Source: Pigmentiphaga kullae (GTDB lineage Bacteria > Pseudomonadota > Gammaproteobacteria > Burkholderiales > Burkholderiaceae_B). From it: 64,000 nt of DNA. Both the position numbers and the translations under genes were made by a program. Each line of letters opens with the position of its first letter. Within the stretch, counting starts at the first letter, position 1. Of this stretch, positions 51,746-61,405 are shown one piece after another. The notes beneath the pieces are model-generated. The model was not told where the DNA came from and did not search any database. It worked only from the letters and a program-made list of their open reading frames with translations. The stretch spans positions 186,001 through 250,000 of the forward strand of contig NZ_SGXC01000001.1 in NCBI RefSeq assembly GCF_004216695.1. The letters are read 5' to 3'.

Positions 51746-53675
51746 ACGCCGCTGGGCAGGCACGAAGTTCACGAGCGGCCAGCTTGAGCAGCCAGCAGCA
51801 TCGCGCAGCCTGACTGCTTTCAGTGGTACTGACGGTATGAGAGATGGCCATGAATTTCTGGCCCACATCCGCAGGGTTATGAAGGGGCGCACGCATCAGG
51901 CGGAGCGCTTCCTCCGCAGCAAGGCGTCCGGCTGTTGGCATTGACGGCCCGTTGCTTTCGCCAAGCATGACAAGGGCGTGACCCAGGCTGAGCGCCGCGA
52001 GCGCCTCTTCCACCTGCTGGACCTGCCCTCGGGAACGCACCGCAACGCTGAAAACGAGATACCGCAACCGGCCGAGGTGGCGCTCTGCCAAGGGAGTACC
52101 CGCTCGTGCCGAAATGGCATGGATCTCCCTGCGGATGGATGCACGGAGGTGCCCCATTCGCCGGCCGGAATTCATAGGCAAAGTCCAACGGAATAGCGCG
52201 TAGTTCAGGGCAATGCCAACGATCAGCATCGCCTCGTTCGTGACCACAACCAACGCGGAGCTCTGGCTGATGTCAACCGGACGTGCTAGGACGATGAACA
52301 GCATATTGAAGGCCAGTCCGACAAATTGCGTCTTTGGTCTTGCCTGGAAGAACGAGGCACCCAGCAGCAGCGGCACTGCCAGCAGCAGAGAGATCCAGCC
52401 CGTGGAGACTTCCGGGATGACACCGAGGCGCCACAGTGCCGCCGGGACTACGGCGGCCAGGCCCCCGATAAGGATCTGACGAACCGCCCGGGCTGGCTCA
52501 TCCACCATGGAAAAGAGAACCACGAAGATACCGGTCCCGAGCAGCAGATATCTTAGCGGCTCCCACCCGGACAGGTACCAACCCGAGCCGGCGATTGTCG
52601 TGGCGACGGCCCCGCGAAGCATGCCCAAGCGCAGGGCATCCAAGTCGGGATGTGGCAAGGACACGTGCCGCCTACCTTCCACGCTGCGCTGTGAGAGCTT
52701 GCCGAAGCCGTCTGCGGCGCGGACGAGCAATGTGCGAAGTTCTTCCAGAACCGGAGACAAAATGGGATCCGTTGCTTCCAGGCGGCGAGCGATGACATTG
52801 ACGGACTGGATGTCCAACATGCCTGTGTTGCGTAGCGTTATCGCAGCCCCGTCAAAGGCGTCTTTGAGTTCGGCAAGTTCTGCATGTCCAGGTGCGGTGG
52901 GCGAGCCTTCGCGCGATCGAATTGCTCGCGCGAGCACGATCAGGTCGAGCAGCAAGGCGAACAGCGCGTTCAGTTCGTTCAACTGTCTCCTGCCCTCGAG
53001 CGATCCTGCTGCGGCATCTTCGGCAGTGCCTTCTAGCGCAGCCAATGAAATCAGGAACTCGCGCTCCCGCACGACCGTCTGCTCATTCTGTCCCACCAAC
53101 GCATCGCCGATAAGCTCAAGAACCTGCGCGACCAGCGCTTCCACACGATTGGGCGTGTCGAACCGGACAGCGGGCGGTCCAAGGAGAATCGAAACGCCGA
53201 CCGCCGATGCGACACCGATTAGGGTGTCCAACACACGGGCAGCCGCAAACTGTGCCGGGTCGATTGAGGTATCAAGCGTGAGGGCAACGATCACCACCGA
53301 CGTCAGTCCGCACAGCGCCGCACCATACGCACGCTGGTGCCGCATCGCATTTGCAACGCCACAACATATCGCAATCCATGCAACCAGGCCGACAAGCCCG
53401 GCGGCAATGGATGTTTCCCCGACATAGACCAGTAATGCGCCTGCAACTGCACCAAGCAGCGTCCCGGTGAACTGCGCAAAACTGCGTTCCAGCAGTAGCC
53501 CTTTGGGAGGCTGGCCGATCATCCATACAGCCATCGCCGCCCACCAGGGATAGTCCAATCCCGATGCAGTGGCAAGCGACACTGCCAGCAATGACGCGAT
53601 CGTCAGGCGGGTTGCCACATTGCGTACTTTGGGGTCCAGAAACGGAGTGATAAGGTGCTTCAACGATTCCACCAA
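51702..53675 (-). CDS. FUSC-family inner-membrane protein (AaeB-like)
   Basis: This is a 657-residue membrane protein with the FUSC layout: a first bundle of about six spans (TRLTIASLLAVSLATASGLD to VASAVGVSILLGPPAV), a long soluble helical region with LLDLIVLARAIRSREG, a second bundle (LRYLLLGTGIFVVLFSMVDE to ALNYALFRWTL) and a cytosolic tail. Relatives include AaeB, which exports hydroxybenzoic acids with a periplasmic adaptor, but no AaeA-like gene is adjacent. It follows the secreted alpha/beta hydrolase gene by 17 bases, so the pair is probably co-transcribed. Export of an aromatic acid is possible but unproven. Confidence 0.85.
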   Translation of the reverse strand: MVESLKHLITPFLDPKVRNVATRLTIASLLAVSLATASGLDYPWWAAMAVWMIGQPPKGLLLERSFAQFTGTLLGAVAGALLVYVGETSIAAGLVGLVAWIAICCGVANAMRHQRAYGAALCGLTSVVIVALTLDTSIDPAQFAAARVLDTLIGVASAVGVSILLGPPAVRFDTPNRVEALVAQVLELIGDALVGQNEQTVVREREFLISLAALEGTAEDAAAGSLEGRRQLNELNALFALLLDLIVLARAIRSREGSPTAPGHAELAELKDAFDGAAITLRNTGMLDIQSVNVIARRLEATDPILSPVLEELRTLLVRAADGFGKLSQRSVEGRRHVSLPHPDLDALRLGMLRGAVATTIAGSGWYLSGWEPLRYLLLGTGIFVVLFSMVDEPARAVRQILIGGLAAVVPAALWRLGVIPEVSTGWISLLLAVPLLLGASFFQARPKTQFVGLAFNMLFIVLARPVDISQSSALVVVTNEAMLIVGIALNYALFRWTLPMNSGRRMGHLRASIRREIHAISARAGTPLAERHLGRLRYLVFSVAVRSRGQVQQVEEALAALSLGHALVMLGESNGPSMPTAGRLAAEEALRLMRAPLHNPADVGQKFMAISHTVSTTESSQAARCCWLLKLAARELRACPAAFTTPALKPRRMLRA

Positions 53676-53692
53676 ACGAAAACGGCAACTGA

Positions 53693-54685
53693 CTATTTGT
53701 CGAGGAACTTCATGAGATCTCGCGTGAACTTCAGCGGGTTTTTGAACATCAGGAAATGATCGCCCTGCTCTTCTTTCGCGTAGACGTATAGGGCAGAGCC
53801 TGGAACGGTTTTATGAATCCAGCGCTGACTTGGAAGATTGTTGCTGTACTCACCAGAGAACACGGCCACGGGCACGTCAATCTTGTTCTTAATCACGTCG
53901 CGCCAGTCGTTGGTGATGTGGTCGAACAGGACTCGGGCGATCGCCTGCGGGTCGTTCTTGATGTACGTGCGCGCAAACGCTTCTGAATTCACGTAGTACG
54001 GCGAGTCCATCTCCATGGCCCGTTGCCATGGCGCCAAGTCGGTAACCAGGCTGTTCAGGGGCGTACCTTGCGTAAAGCCGGACACCATGCGCTCCGGCGA
54101 GGTCGTCGTCCCCCCGGCATCGAGCCGCTCCTGCTCGGTCCAGTCCTGATGCGAATAGATCGAGACAGGCTCGTCGACAAAGACAACCTTGTTGATCGAC
54201 TTCGTGCCAAACAGATCGATGTAGCTCCACAACACAGAGGCGCCCATGGACCATCCCGCATAGTCCGCCTTTTTGACTCCCAGGTGATCACCCAATTCCT
54301 TCAGGTCCATGGCAAATCTGGCGATCCTGCCGCCATGAGCGACGCGCTGCGAGAGCCCCTGGTTACGCGGGTCGAGCACGTACACGTGGTAGTGCTTGCT
54401 CAGCAAATACATGACGTTGACGAATTCGGCGCCGTTCGCTGACCATCCCGGAATGAAGATCAAGGGCTTGCCTTGGCCGGCTTCCCAGTACGCCAGGTCG
54501 ACTCCGTCCGATGTGGTGAACCGATTGATTTGAAGCGACGGGAAATCTGACAGCCGCTGTGGCACGCCCTCAATGCGGTTGGGAAAGGCGAAATCGCCGC
54601 CCAGCACCTGAATTGCGGGTTCGGCTATGGCTGTAGAGGCAGAGACCAGGGCAATGCCGAAGGCAACGGCAAGACGTCGCAGCAT
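53693..54685 (-). CDS. Secreted alpha/beta hydrolase
   Basis: This is a 330-residue periplasmic hydrolase. A signal peptide (MLRRLAVAFGIALVSASTAIAE) precedes an alpha/beta fold: LIFIPGWSANGAEFVNVMYL (oxyanion region), VLDPRNQGLSQ, the nucleophile elbow AGWSMGAS, and the catalytic histidine in EEQGDHFLMFKNP. The acid residue is probably in VAVFSGEYSNN. The substrate is unknown. It is divergent from the LysR gene at 54819 across 133 bases and leads the FUSC gene, so ester hydrolysis and transport may be linked. Confidence 0.9.
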   Translation of the reverse strand: MLRRLAVAFGIALVSASTAIAEPAIQVLGGDFAFPNRIEGVPQRLSDFPSLQINRFTTSDGVDLAYWEAGQGKPLIFIPGWSANGAEFVNVMYLLSKHYHVYVLDPRNQGLSQRVAHGGRIARFAMDLKELGDHLGVKKADYAGWSMGASVLWSYIDLFGTKSINKVVFVDEPVSIYSHQDWTEQERLDAGGTTTSPERMVSGFTQGTPLNSLVTDLAPWQRAMEMDSPYYVNSEAFARTYIKNDPQAIARVLFDHITNDWRDVIKNKIDVPVAVFSGEYSNNLPSQRWIHKTVPGSALYVYAKEEQGDHFLMFKNPLKFTRDLMKFLDK

Positions 54686-54818
54686 GATGGGTGTTCCTGA
54701 AATAAGGGTAGCGATTCAGTGTAGATATGATAAGAATCGAGATAAATTGCTGGTTTGGTTCATCATTGCAAACGGGCCGTTTGGAAAGCGTTCTGCCGCA
54801 TCGAACAAGGAATTCCTC

Positions 54819-55700
54819 ATGGACCGGCTCACGAGCCTCGCCATCTTCGTCAAGGCCGTTGATCTTGGGTCGTTCAGTGCTGCGGGCGACGCGCTCAACA
54901 TGTCGCCCCAACTCGTCGGTAAACATGTACAAGGCCTTGAGCATCGTCTTGGCATGCGCCTTCTGGCGCGCACCACTCGGCGCCAGAGCGTCACGGACTT
55001 CGGCCGCCTGTTCTATGACCGAGCAAAAATCATTCTTGCCGAGGTCGAGGCTGCTGAAGGCCTGGCCGCTGAAACTCGAGTGGTCCCGACAGGAAAGCTT
55101 CGGATCAATGCGCCGGTCAGCTTTGGTATGCACACGCTCGCACCTGCCCTGCCGGATTTTTTGAAGGCCTATCCCAAGGTGGACGTTGAGCTGACCTTGA
55201 GCAATCGGACGGTTGACCTTATCGACGAAGGCTATGACGCGGTATTTCGCATTGGCACCTTGTCGGACAGCGGGCTGATTGCACGGGCGCTGGCGCCCTA
55301 TCGTTTGTCAGCGTGCGCGGCGCCATCCTACCTGGCGAGCAGTCCGCCCCTCGCCACCCCGGCCGATCTCGCACGTCATGCCTGTCTTGGATTCGCCCAC
55401 ACCGAACTGCGTGCCCGTTGGACGTTCGATGGGCCGGAAGGAACGGTCGTTGTCCCTATCTCCAGCCGCTTTGTCGCAGACCACGGTGAGCCGCTTTTAC
55501 GTGCTGCGGTCGCAGGTCTGGGCGTTCTCCTGCAACCGCTGGAGGTGGTGCGCGAGGCGCTGGCCGACGACACGCTTGTCCAAATTCTCCACGACTACAA
55601 GGTGCCATCGCGGGAAATGCATGTTTTGTATGCGCCTGATCGGCGCGTCACCCCGAAGCTACGGACCTTTCTGGACTTCGCTCTCGACGCTTTCGGGTGA
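54819..55700 (+). CDS. LysR-type transcriptional regulator (CrgA-like branch)
   Basis: This is a 293-residue regulator starting MDRLTSLAIFVKAVDLGSFS with HTH SPQLVGKHVQGLEHRLGMRL and the CrgA-type pattern TARKIL-like DRAKIILAEVEAAEG, then LRINAPVSFGMHTLAPALPD. The upstream frame is open without homology. It is divergent from the hydrolase/FUSC pair and probably controls it. It is convergent with grxB, 14 bases apart. Confidence 0.92.
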   Translation: MDRLTSLAIFVKAVDLGSFSAAGDALNMSPQLVGKHVQGLEHRLGMRLLARTTRRQSVTDFGRLFYDRAKIILAEVEAAEGLAAETRVVPTGKLRINAPVSFGMHTLAPALPDFLKAYPKVDVELTLSNRTVDLIDEGYDAVFRIGTLSDSGLIARALAPYRLSACAAPSYLASSPPLATPADLARHACLGFAHTELRARWTFDGPEGTVVVPISSRFVADHGEPLLRAAVAGLGVLLQPLEVVREALADDTLVQILHDYKVPSREMHVLYAPDRRVTPKLRTFLDFALDAFG

Positions 55701-55714
55701 CCGTGTCAAATCGA

Positions 55715-56362
55715 TCAGAGGGCGATATCGGTGTGCAGGGGCACTTCGCACGCTTCCGACATGCGCTCGCACCATGCGAGCACCCCAGCAGGCCAGACGA
55801 TTCCCTTCACAATCGACAGGGACCGCAGTACCGGAAAGAGCAATACATCTGTAGTGGACCAGGTCGTTTCAGACATTTTCGAACGCTTGAGTAAGCGCTC
55901 CAGATCCACAAGAGCCTTGTTGGCGCTGTCGACAAGAACGCCACTTACGCTCACGAGTGGAGAGAAGGTGCCGAACACCCGCTGCTTCTTGTCTATGAAG
56001 TATTGGCGTGCGCTGAGATCGCGAAACTCCGGAAAGTCGGAGTAAGCCCAGCGCGGGATCGCCAGCTTGTAGATGGTCGCCGAGTGGGTGTCGATCCACG
56101 CGCCCACTCCGTCAACCACCGGCTGGGTCAACGCACGCTTGCCTGTGAGCTGATCGACGCGCCCCACGATGTCCAAACTTTCGCTAAGCACTTCGCCGCT
56201 GTCCAATTCGAGAATGGGAAGCATCTTTCTTCCGATCAGAGCGTTTGGCGTCGCTTCGTCGTCGTTGGGCAGGTAAATGACCTCGCACTGCATCTTGCGC
56301 AAACCAAAGATCATGCGCGCGCGAACGCAAAATGGGCAGTGCTCGTAGACGTACAACTTCAT
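55715..56362 (-). CDS. grxB: Glutaredoxin 2
   Basis: This is a 215-residue cytosolic Grx2, identical in length to the E. coli protein, with a glutaredoxin domain (MKLYVYEHCPFCVRARMIFG, active-site C9-P-F-C12, MLPILELDSGEVLSESLDIV) and a GST-like C-terminal domain (ARQYFIDKKQRVFGTFSPL, LLFPVLRSLSIVKGIVWP). It reduces glutathione mixed disulfides. An upstream in-frame ATG would add seven residues; I chose the ATG giving the conserved N-terminus. It is a single gene with no functional link to its neighbours that I can see. Confidence 0.95.
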   Translation of the reverse strand: MKLYVYEHCPFCVRARMIFGLRKMQCEVIYLPNDDEATPNALIGRKMLPILELDSGEVLSESLDIVGRVDQLTGKRALTQPVVDGVGAWIDTHSATIYKLAIPRWAYSDFPEFRDLSARQYFIDKKQRVFGTFSPLVSVSGVLVDSANKALVDLERLLKRSKMSETTWSTTDVLLFPVLRSLSIVKGIVWPAGVLAWCERMSEACEVPLHTDIAL

Positions 56363-56745
56363 GACTGCTCCGGTATTGTGCAAATAGTCAGATGACCTTC
56401 GGGACGTCGGGGTCGATCAATGGATTCTATGTATAGCCACATACAAGAAAAAGCAGGCAAAGCACTCGTCAATCGAAACTCCCAGGATTGAATCGACCTT
56501 GCATGATCGGGTAAGCACCTAAAGACTGAACGACGCAATAAAATGCATGATTACTCACGCTAACTTAGCGATCAAAGAATAAATGTCTGCACTATTGTGC
56601 TTATTGCAAGACCTGGAGGGGACCGTCGTGAGAGCATCCGATTACACCAATGCGCTGTCGTCCAAAGGACGATATGCATTAGCAGGAACATTGCTGGTGA
56701 CGCGTTAGAGCGAATTGCGTGCGCGCCTGGGCGGAAGTCCAGGCG
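56363..56745. other. Gap between grxB and the monooxygenase remnant
   Basis: This 383-base AT-richer gap holds no recognised gene. A 26-codon frame at 56628-56708 (GTG start, MRASDYTNALSSKGRYALAG with M read from GTG) has a good GGAGGGG ribosome site. It could be the left-over start of a deleted gene, since the neighbouring chimera shows that a deletion happened here. The part near 56363-56400 is the grxB promoter side. Confidence 0.45.
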
Positions 56746-58187
56746 CTACCGCAACACCTTATCAAACCAGGATGTGAAGTCCGCTAGCATTGCCTTAGAG
56801 ATGCCATGGTCGCCAGGATGCAAACAGGTGTCGTGCGCGATCCCAAGATCCGACAGCCACTTATCCGCGCGATTTGCCCACTCGACAGGCAGCTTCGTGT
56901 CCTCGTTGCCATGCCCGATGAACGCACTGATACGGGCCAGCGAGGCCCGGTCCGCCAATATCAGGTCGGTGTCTGCGATCGGGCGGCGACCTTCGTTTTG
57001 TCGATACAGCGAGTACGCTCGTACCGACGCCGGTTCCAGCCCCACGACGGTCGTCGAGGATCGTTGGAGCATTGTCACGTCGGCACCGCGCAGGTGCAGA
57101 TCCTGCGCGATGTCGTGTGCACTCGTCCCGGCCCCCACCACGAGCACCGATTTGCCGGCTACATCGAGATCATGGGTCGAGCGGCTCGAATGCACGACCT
57201 GCCCGGTGTACTGGTCCATACCCGGTATGGTTGGAATGGAGGGGATGCCGCTGACCCCTACCGCCATGACGACCTGGCTTGGACGCAGCGTCCGGACACT
57301 GCCATCCGCGCGCTGGACTTGCACGGTCCAGCGCTTTTGCGCCGGATCGTACTCGCCGCCAAGAAACGTCGTGCTCGTCCAGATATTCAGCTCCATGCTC
57401 ATCGCGTAGAACTCCATGAAGTTCGCGAGCATGTCCTTCGGGATGTAGACCGGCCAAGTTTCAGGAAACGACAGATAAGGCAGGTGGTTGGTGCAGATCT
57501 CGTTATGGAGCGTCAACGAGTGATAGCGCTTACGCCAGTTATCCCCGACTCGTTCCATCTTGTCGACGATGAGGGTGCTGACATCCAGCTGGTTCAAGCG
57601 CGCACCGAGCGCGAGACCCGCTTGCCCGGCGCCGACAATGACCACTTCGGGGTCCACACCTTCAAAGGCCGCATCGCGCTTGCGGCGGTCGGCCCAGTTC
57701 TCCACACTGCGCTGAGGCGTGTTCTCCCGCCGCCTGTGCACGAACGGATCACCCGGATAGCCTTTGAGCTCCTTCACCAGCGTCAGGACGTTCAGCGCCT
57801 GCGCGGTTTCTGGATCATCGGCATTTGATACGAGGCGGACGAACCCGCGTCCGAGCACTGTGTCCGTTTCGAAAAGGAAGAAGGCGTCAATTGTGGAATG
57901 TGGGCCAAGTTCGCTTCGCACAGGTGGCTGAACATCGAGCTGGAAGCGACGCGCTCGGCACAAAGGATGGGTAGCCTGCAACGCCTGCGCAATTTGTTCC
58001 GGACCTTGGAAGGTCACAACATCCCACGTGAGCTCAGAATGTCGCGCCAGTAACCGTCGTCGCGAAACAGGCCTGCACCGGCGCCGTAATCGCCCTCCTC
58101 CAATGCCGATGCAAAGGCATCTATCCAGCCTTGCGCCACCTGCCTGCATTGCAAGTCGTCCGTCGTTTGGTTCGTCGCCCTATCCAT
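56746..58187 (-). pseudogene. Flavin monooxygenase fused in frame to an alpha/beta-hydrolase tail; N-terminal frameshift
   Basis: From ATG 58187 a SnoaL-like domain reads WIDAFASALEEGDYGAGAGL and GYWRDILS. Near 58032 one base is missing, so TWDVVTFQG continues in another frame. That frame carries a flavin-containing monooxygenase: FAD motif VVIVGAGQAGLALGARL, IPKDMLANFMEFYAM, NADP motif VLVVGAGTSAHDIAQDL, up to RRPIADTDLILADR. The last 66 residues (ASLARISAFIGHGNEDTKLP ... DHGISKAMLADFTSWFDKVLR) are the end of a phospholipase/carboxylesterase-type hydrolase with its catalytic Asp and His regions. A deletion at about 56947 joined the two. It is divergent from TetR. Confidence 0.85.
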
Positions 58188-58202
58188 GTGTCCCCTGCCA
58201 TC

Positions 58203-58236
58203 TAATCAGTGATCAATTACGTTAATCAGTGATTAA
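58203..58236. promoter_or_regulatory. Double operator, probably for the TetR regulator
   Basis: TTAATCA-G-TGATTAA at 58222-58236 is a perfect 7-1-7 inverted repeat. A second copy, TAATCA-G-TGATCA (58203-58215), is imperfect, and the two centres are 20 bases apart. They lie between the divergent monooxygenase remnant (start 58187) and TetR gene, close to the former. Two sites on one face of the helix are typical of TetR-family dimers. Confidence 0.7.
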
Positions 58237-58381
58237 TAGTAGGCTGCAAGAGTTGAACTTAGCAATTGCCTGAACACGAGTTTGGGGTCGTCGTTTTCCC
58301 TTAGACTTACGACCACCCGACCAGCCAAGGAACCCTTCACGTGACACTGATTCAAATCGTCTGTCTGCCGGGCCAGACGAG

Positions 58382-59047
58382 ATGACGACCGCCCCCCCGA
58401 AAAGGCGACGTGCGGCTTCCGTCGAAGTCCCCAACGCGCGCGAGCGGCTCATCAAGGCCGCAGAGGACCAGTTCTTTGAAAAAGGATTTTCGGCAGCGTC
58501 GATCCGGACGATAGCTTCAAATGCTGGCGTCAATTCTGCGCTGATCGCCTATCACTTTGGCAGCAAAGAGGAACTGTTCCGCATTGTGTTTCAGAACGCC
58601 ATTGCGCCAATGAACCAGCAACGCACGGACAACTTCATGCGGCTGGAAAAGGCAGGCGGGTACTCGGTTGAAGATGTACTGCGTGCGTGGATCGAGCCCA
58701 TCTTCCAGCCGGCATTCATTCACGGCTCACGGCCCACTGCGGCGCTGTCCTTCAGCTTGGGTGAAGAACAGCGGGATCTGCTTAACCAGTTGATTGCCGA
58801 GACCTACACGGAGGTCAACGAGCGCTTTTTGAACCTGATGCGCAAGCTCGCGCCGCACCTTTCCCGGGAGAGCTTGGTGCGGCGGCTCTTCTTCATGAGC
58901 GGAGCAGTGATGCTTGCTACCCGCGTCGACGAACACAGTTTCAGCAAGCTGCTGCAAAAGCCGGGAAACACGCCCGACTTTGCAGCGTTGACCGCACGCG
59001 TGATCGAGTTTTCCGTTCCCGGTTTTCTGGCCGATGAAGAACCATGA
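58382..59047 (+). CDS. TetR-family transcriptional regulator
   Basis: This is a 221-residue regulator. The HTH region is NARERLIKAAEDQFFEKGFS, IRTIASNAGVNSALIAYHFG and SKEELFRIVFQN. The C-terminal ligand domain (RRLFFMSGAVMLATRVDEHS) resembles the CerR/YttP type. It is divergent from the monooxygenase/hydrolase remnant and the double operator in the gap, so it once repressed that unit. It is intact although its target is not. Confidence 0.92.
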   Translation: MTTAPPKRRRAASVEVPNARERLIKAAEDQFFEKGFSAASIRTIASNAGVNSALIAYHFGSKEELFRIVFQNAIAPMNQQRTDNFMRLEKAGGYSVEDVLRAWIEPIFQPAFIHGSRPTAALSFSLGEEQRDLLNQLIAETYTEVNERFLNLMRKLAPHLSRESLVRRLFFMSGAVMLATRVDEHSFSKLLQKPGNTPDFAALTARVIEFSVPGFLADEEP

Positions 59048-59404
59048 CACGGCATTGAAACCACAAGCGGCGCTTTCCGGCAACCTCTGGCGATCGCAGT
59101 CGTGATGGATGTCGACTGGCGGAAGCAATTGGTGCTTAACTGCGCTGGCGCAGCGTGCACGGGGCTTGCCCTATGGACGCGTAGCCACTCGAAATTGACC
59201 GAATTAGACAGGTCGTAGTCCGAAGGAGTTGGTATCGCCGTCGCAACGTGGACGCACGTCTCCACCTGCTCCGTATGAAAATGATCAAGCCTTCTGAGCT
59301 CATCGTCAATTTAATGTGCCTCCGAGCTATACCAAGTTGTCCCTCAAACCAATCCTGTGGTCGTAAGTGACGCCCAAGGAGAGCTATACGTCCGGGCCGC
59401 CGGA
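59048..59404. other. Gap between TetR and LysR genes
   Basis: I see nothing supported in this 357-base stretch. Frames on both strands lack ribosome sites and family motifs. It separates two convergently oriented genes and may contain decayed sequence; no terminator hairpin was recognised. Confidence 0.5.
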
Positions 59405-60319
59405 TCAACGATGCTGGAGCACCCGCCGCACAAGACCCCTTAACCACAAATTTGATGCGTCCTTGTGATGCTTGGCATGCCATACCTGCGTCACTTCTAC
59501 GGTCGGACTCGAGAAGGGCAGCGGATGGATTACCAAGCGTGGGTTGTTCTGAAACGCCAACGATACGTCCACCGGGATGATGGCAACCAGTTCCGTATGC
59601 GGGATCAAACTCAGCAAGCTAAGAAAGTGAGGAACGACTAGGAAAATGCGGCGCCTGATCTTGAGATCCTGCATTGTCTTGTCGATGACCTCCTGGCTTC
59701 GCCCTTCGGTCTTGATCGCGACGTGGGTGCTGCCTATAAAAGCATCCATGGACAACTGCCCGCCGTCGAGCCGCGGATTGTCTTTATCGGTCAAACAGAC
59801 GAAGCCGCTGGTCCGTAGAATGTTTTGCTGAAACATGCCCTGGTTTTTTAGGTCAGGAAAATAGCCGAGCGCAAGATCGACGACTCCTGATTCAAGTGTC
59901 TCTTCAATCTTGGCGGCAATTGGCGAAACGGTCCTGAGACGGACATCCGGAGCGGTTCGCCGTATTTCTTCGACGATCGCCGGCAGATAGGCGGTTTCGC
60001 CAACGTCGGTCATGCAGAATGTGAACGTCTTGTCTGCGCGCGCTGCATCGAACGGCTGCGTGCTAAGGATCTGGACGCGCGTAAATTCCAAGACCTGCTG
60101 GATCGGTTGGGCCATCTCGACGGCGCGAGGAGTGGGCTGCATGTCGTTCTTGACACGCACAAAAAGGGGGTCATTGAAGAGCGACCGCATTTTTGCAAGT
60201 GCATGGCTTGTCGCTGGCTGGCTAAGGCCAAGTTTTTCGCTTGCGCGCGACACGCTGCGTGTCTCCCACAGCGCTTCGAATACCAGCAGAAAATTCAGGT
60301 CCAGTCCGTGTAAGCCCAT
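59405..60319 (-). CDS. LysR-type transcriptional regulator (NodD/PcaR-like branch)
   Basis: This is a 304-residue regulator starting MGLHGLDLNFLLVFEALWET, HTH SQPATSHALAKMRSLFNDPL and effector domain (FTFCMTDVGETAYLPAIVEE). It is closely similar in architecture to the LysR at 39995 (shared DxxET/GETAYLP-like strands and a VALGYFPDL / VGYYPDL pattern). It lies 86 bases after the decayed Bug gene on the same strand and may control the racemase/Bug cluster. Confidence 0.91.
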   Translation of the reverse strand: MGLHGLDLNFLLVFEALWETRSVSRASEKLGLSQPATSHALAKMRSLFNDPLFVRVKNDMQPTPRAVEMAQPIQQVLEFTRVQILSTQPFDAARADKTFTFCMTDVGETAYLPAIVEEIRRTAPDVRLRTVSPIAAKIEETLESGVVDLALGYFPDLKNQGMFQQNILRTSGFVCLTDKDNPRLDGGQLSMDAFIGSTHVAIKTEGRSQEVIDKTMQDLKIRRRIFLVVPHFLSLLSLIPHTELVAIIPVDVSLAFQNNPRLVIHPLPFSSPTVEVTQVWHAKHHKDASNLWLRGLVRRVLQHR

Positions 60320-60405
60320 GAAGCCACCCAGCAAAAGTCAAGATCATCCCACGATCTGGTCTACTGGTAGGCGAGGCTTTACCCCAAGTTCGGCTGTGGG
60401 GTCGT

Positions 60406-61382
60406 CTAGTTGATACGCAGCCCAACATCCTGAATCACGGCCGACCATTTGGCCGTTTCTGCCTTTATGAATGCGGCAAGCTCCTGCGGTGAGCTCGTCA
60501 GGGGTGCAAGACCGACCTTTTCTAGCGTGGCCTTGGTGTCTGCGCGATTCATAAGCGCCGTAATGTCCCGGTTGAGTCGGTTGATGATTTCCAGAGGAGT
60601 GCCGGCTGGTGCGACCAAACTTTGCCACACGGAGACGTCATAGCCAGGAACGCCCGACTCTGCGACGCTGGGCAAATCGGGCATCGCTGCTATGCGACGA
60701 GCGCCCATCACGGCTAACGGCCTGACCTTACCGGCCTGTGCGTTTGGAACAATAGTCGCCGCGGCTTCCATAGTCACCTGGACCTCGCCCCCATCACAGC
60801 GACGATCGACGTCCCCCCACCCTTGTAGGCCACAGGGGTCATGCGCACCTTGGCCATTTGATTGAGGAGCTCTCCGCCTACATGCATGGTCACAGTTCCA
60901 TGGGCGAAGTTGATCTTGCCAGGACTTACCCGGGCCAGTGCCAACAACTGTGCGAGATTCTCTGCCGGAAACGAATTGTATACGGCAATGATGCAAGGCA
61001 CTTCTGCAAAAAGGCCAATCGGTTCGAAGTCCTTTGCAGGATCGTAGGCGAGCTTGCTGTACAGGCTCGGATTCATTGCCAAAGTGGAATCGATCGCCAA
61101 TAGCAAGGTGTAACCATCCGGCGCAGCACGGGCGACCGTCTGCGCACCGATAACTGTATTGGCTCCCCCTCTATTGTCGACGATGACCTGCTGACCCAAC
61201 GATTCGCTCAAACCTTGGGCGATGATCCGGCCAAGGATGTCTGCTGGCCCGCCGGCGGGAAACGGTACAACCAAGCGTACCGGGCGGGACGGGTACGACG
61301 CTGTGTCAGCCAGAACTTTGATCGGCATCAGAGCGATCAAGGCGCACGACAGCACAACGGTGAAAGGGCTCTTGGGCAGCAT
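60406..61382 (-). pseudogene. Bug/TctC-family receptor with a -1 frameshift
   Basis: A receptor that would be about 325 residues. The first part has a signal peptide (MLPKSPFTVVLSCALIALMP to KVLADT), VRLVVPFPAGGPADILGRI, VIVDNRGGANTVIG, AAPDGYTLLLAIDSTLA and VAYKGGGTSIVAVMG. Homology then continues one frame over as GEVQVTMEAAATIVPNAQAG to VGLRIN. The switch falls on five C (G on the coding strand) at 60788-60792, where six are expected. It is 23 bases after the racemase-like gene. It resembles the intact receptor at 62453 (shared IDSTLAMN / VDNTLVMN region), which may have replaced it. Confidence 0.87.
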
Positions 61383-61405
61383 GTTTTGTCCTGATCTTTG
61401 AATTG

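Noticed and set aside
56628-56708. 26-codon gene with good ribosome site
   Set aside because: Too short and without recognisable family; reported only inside the gap description as a possible left-over 5' end.
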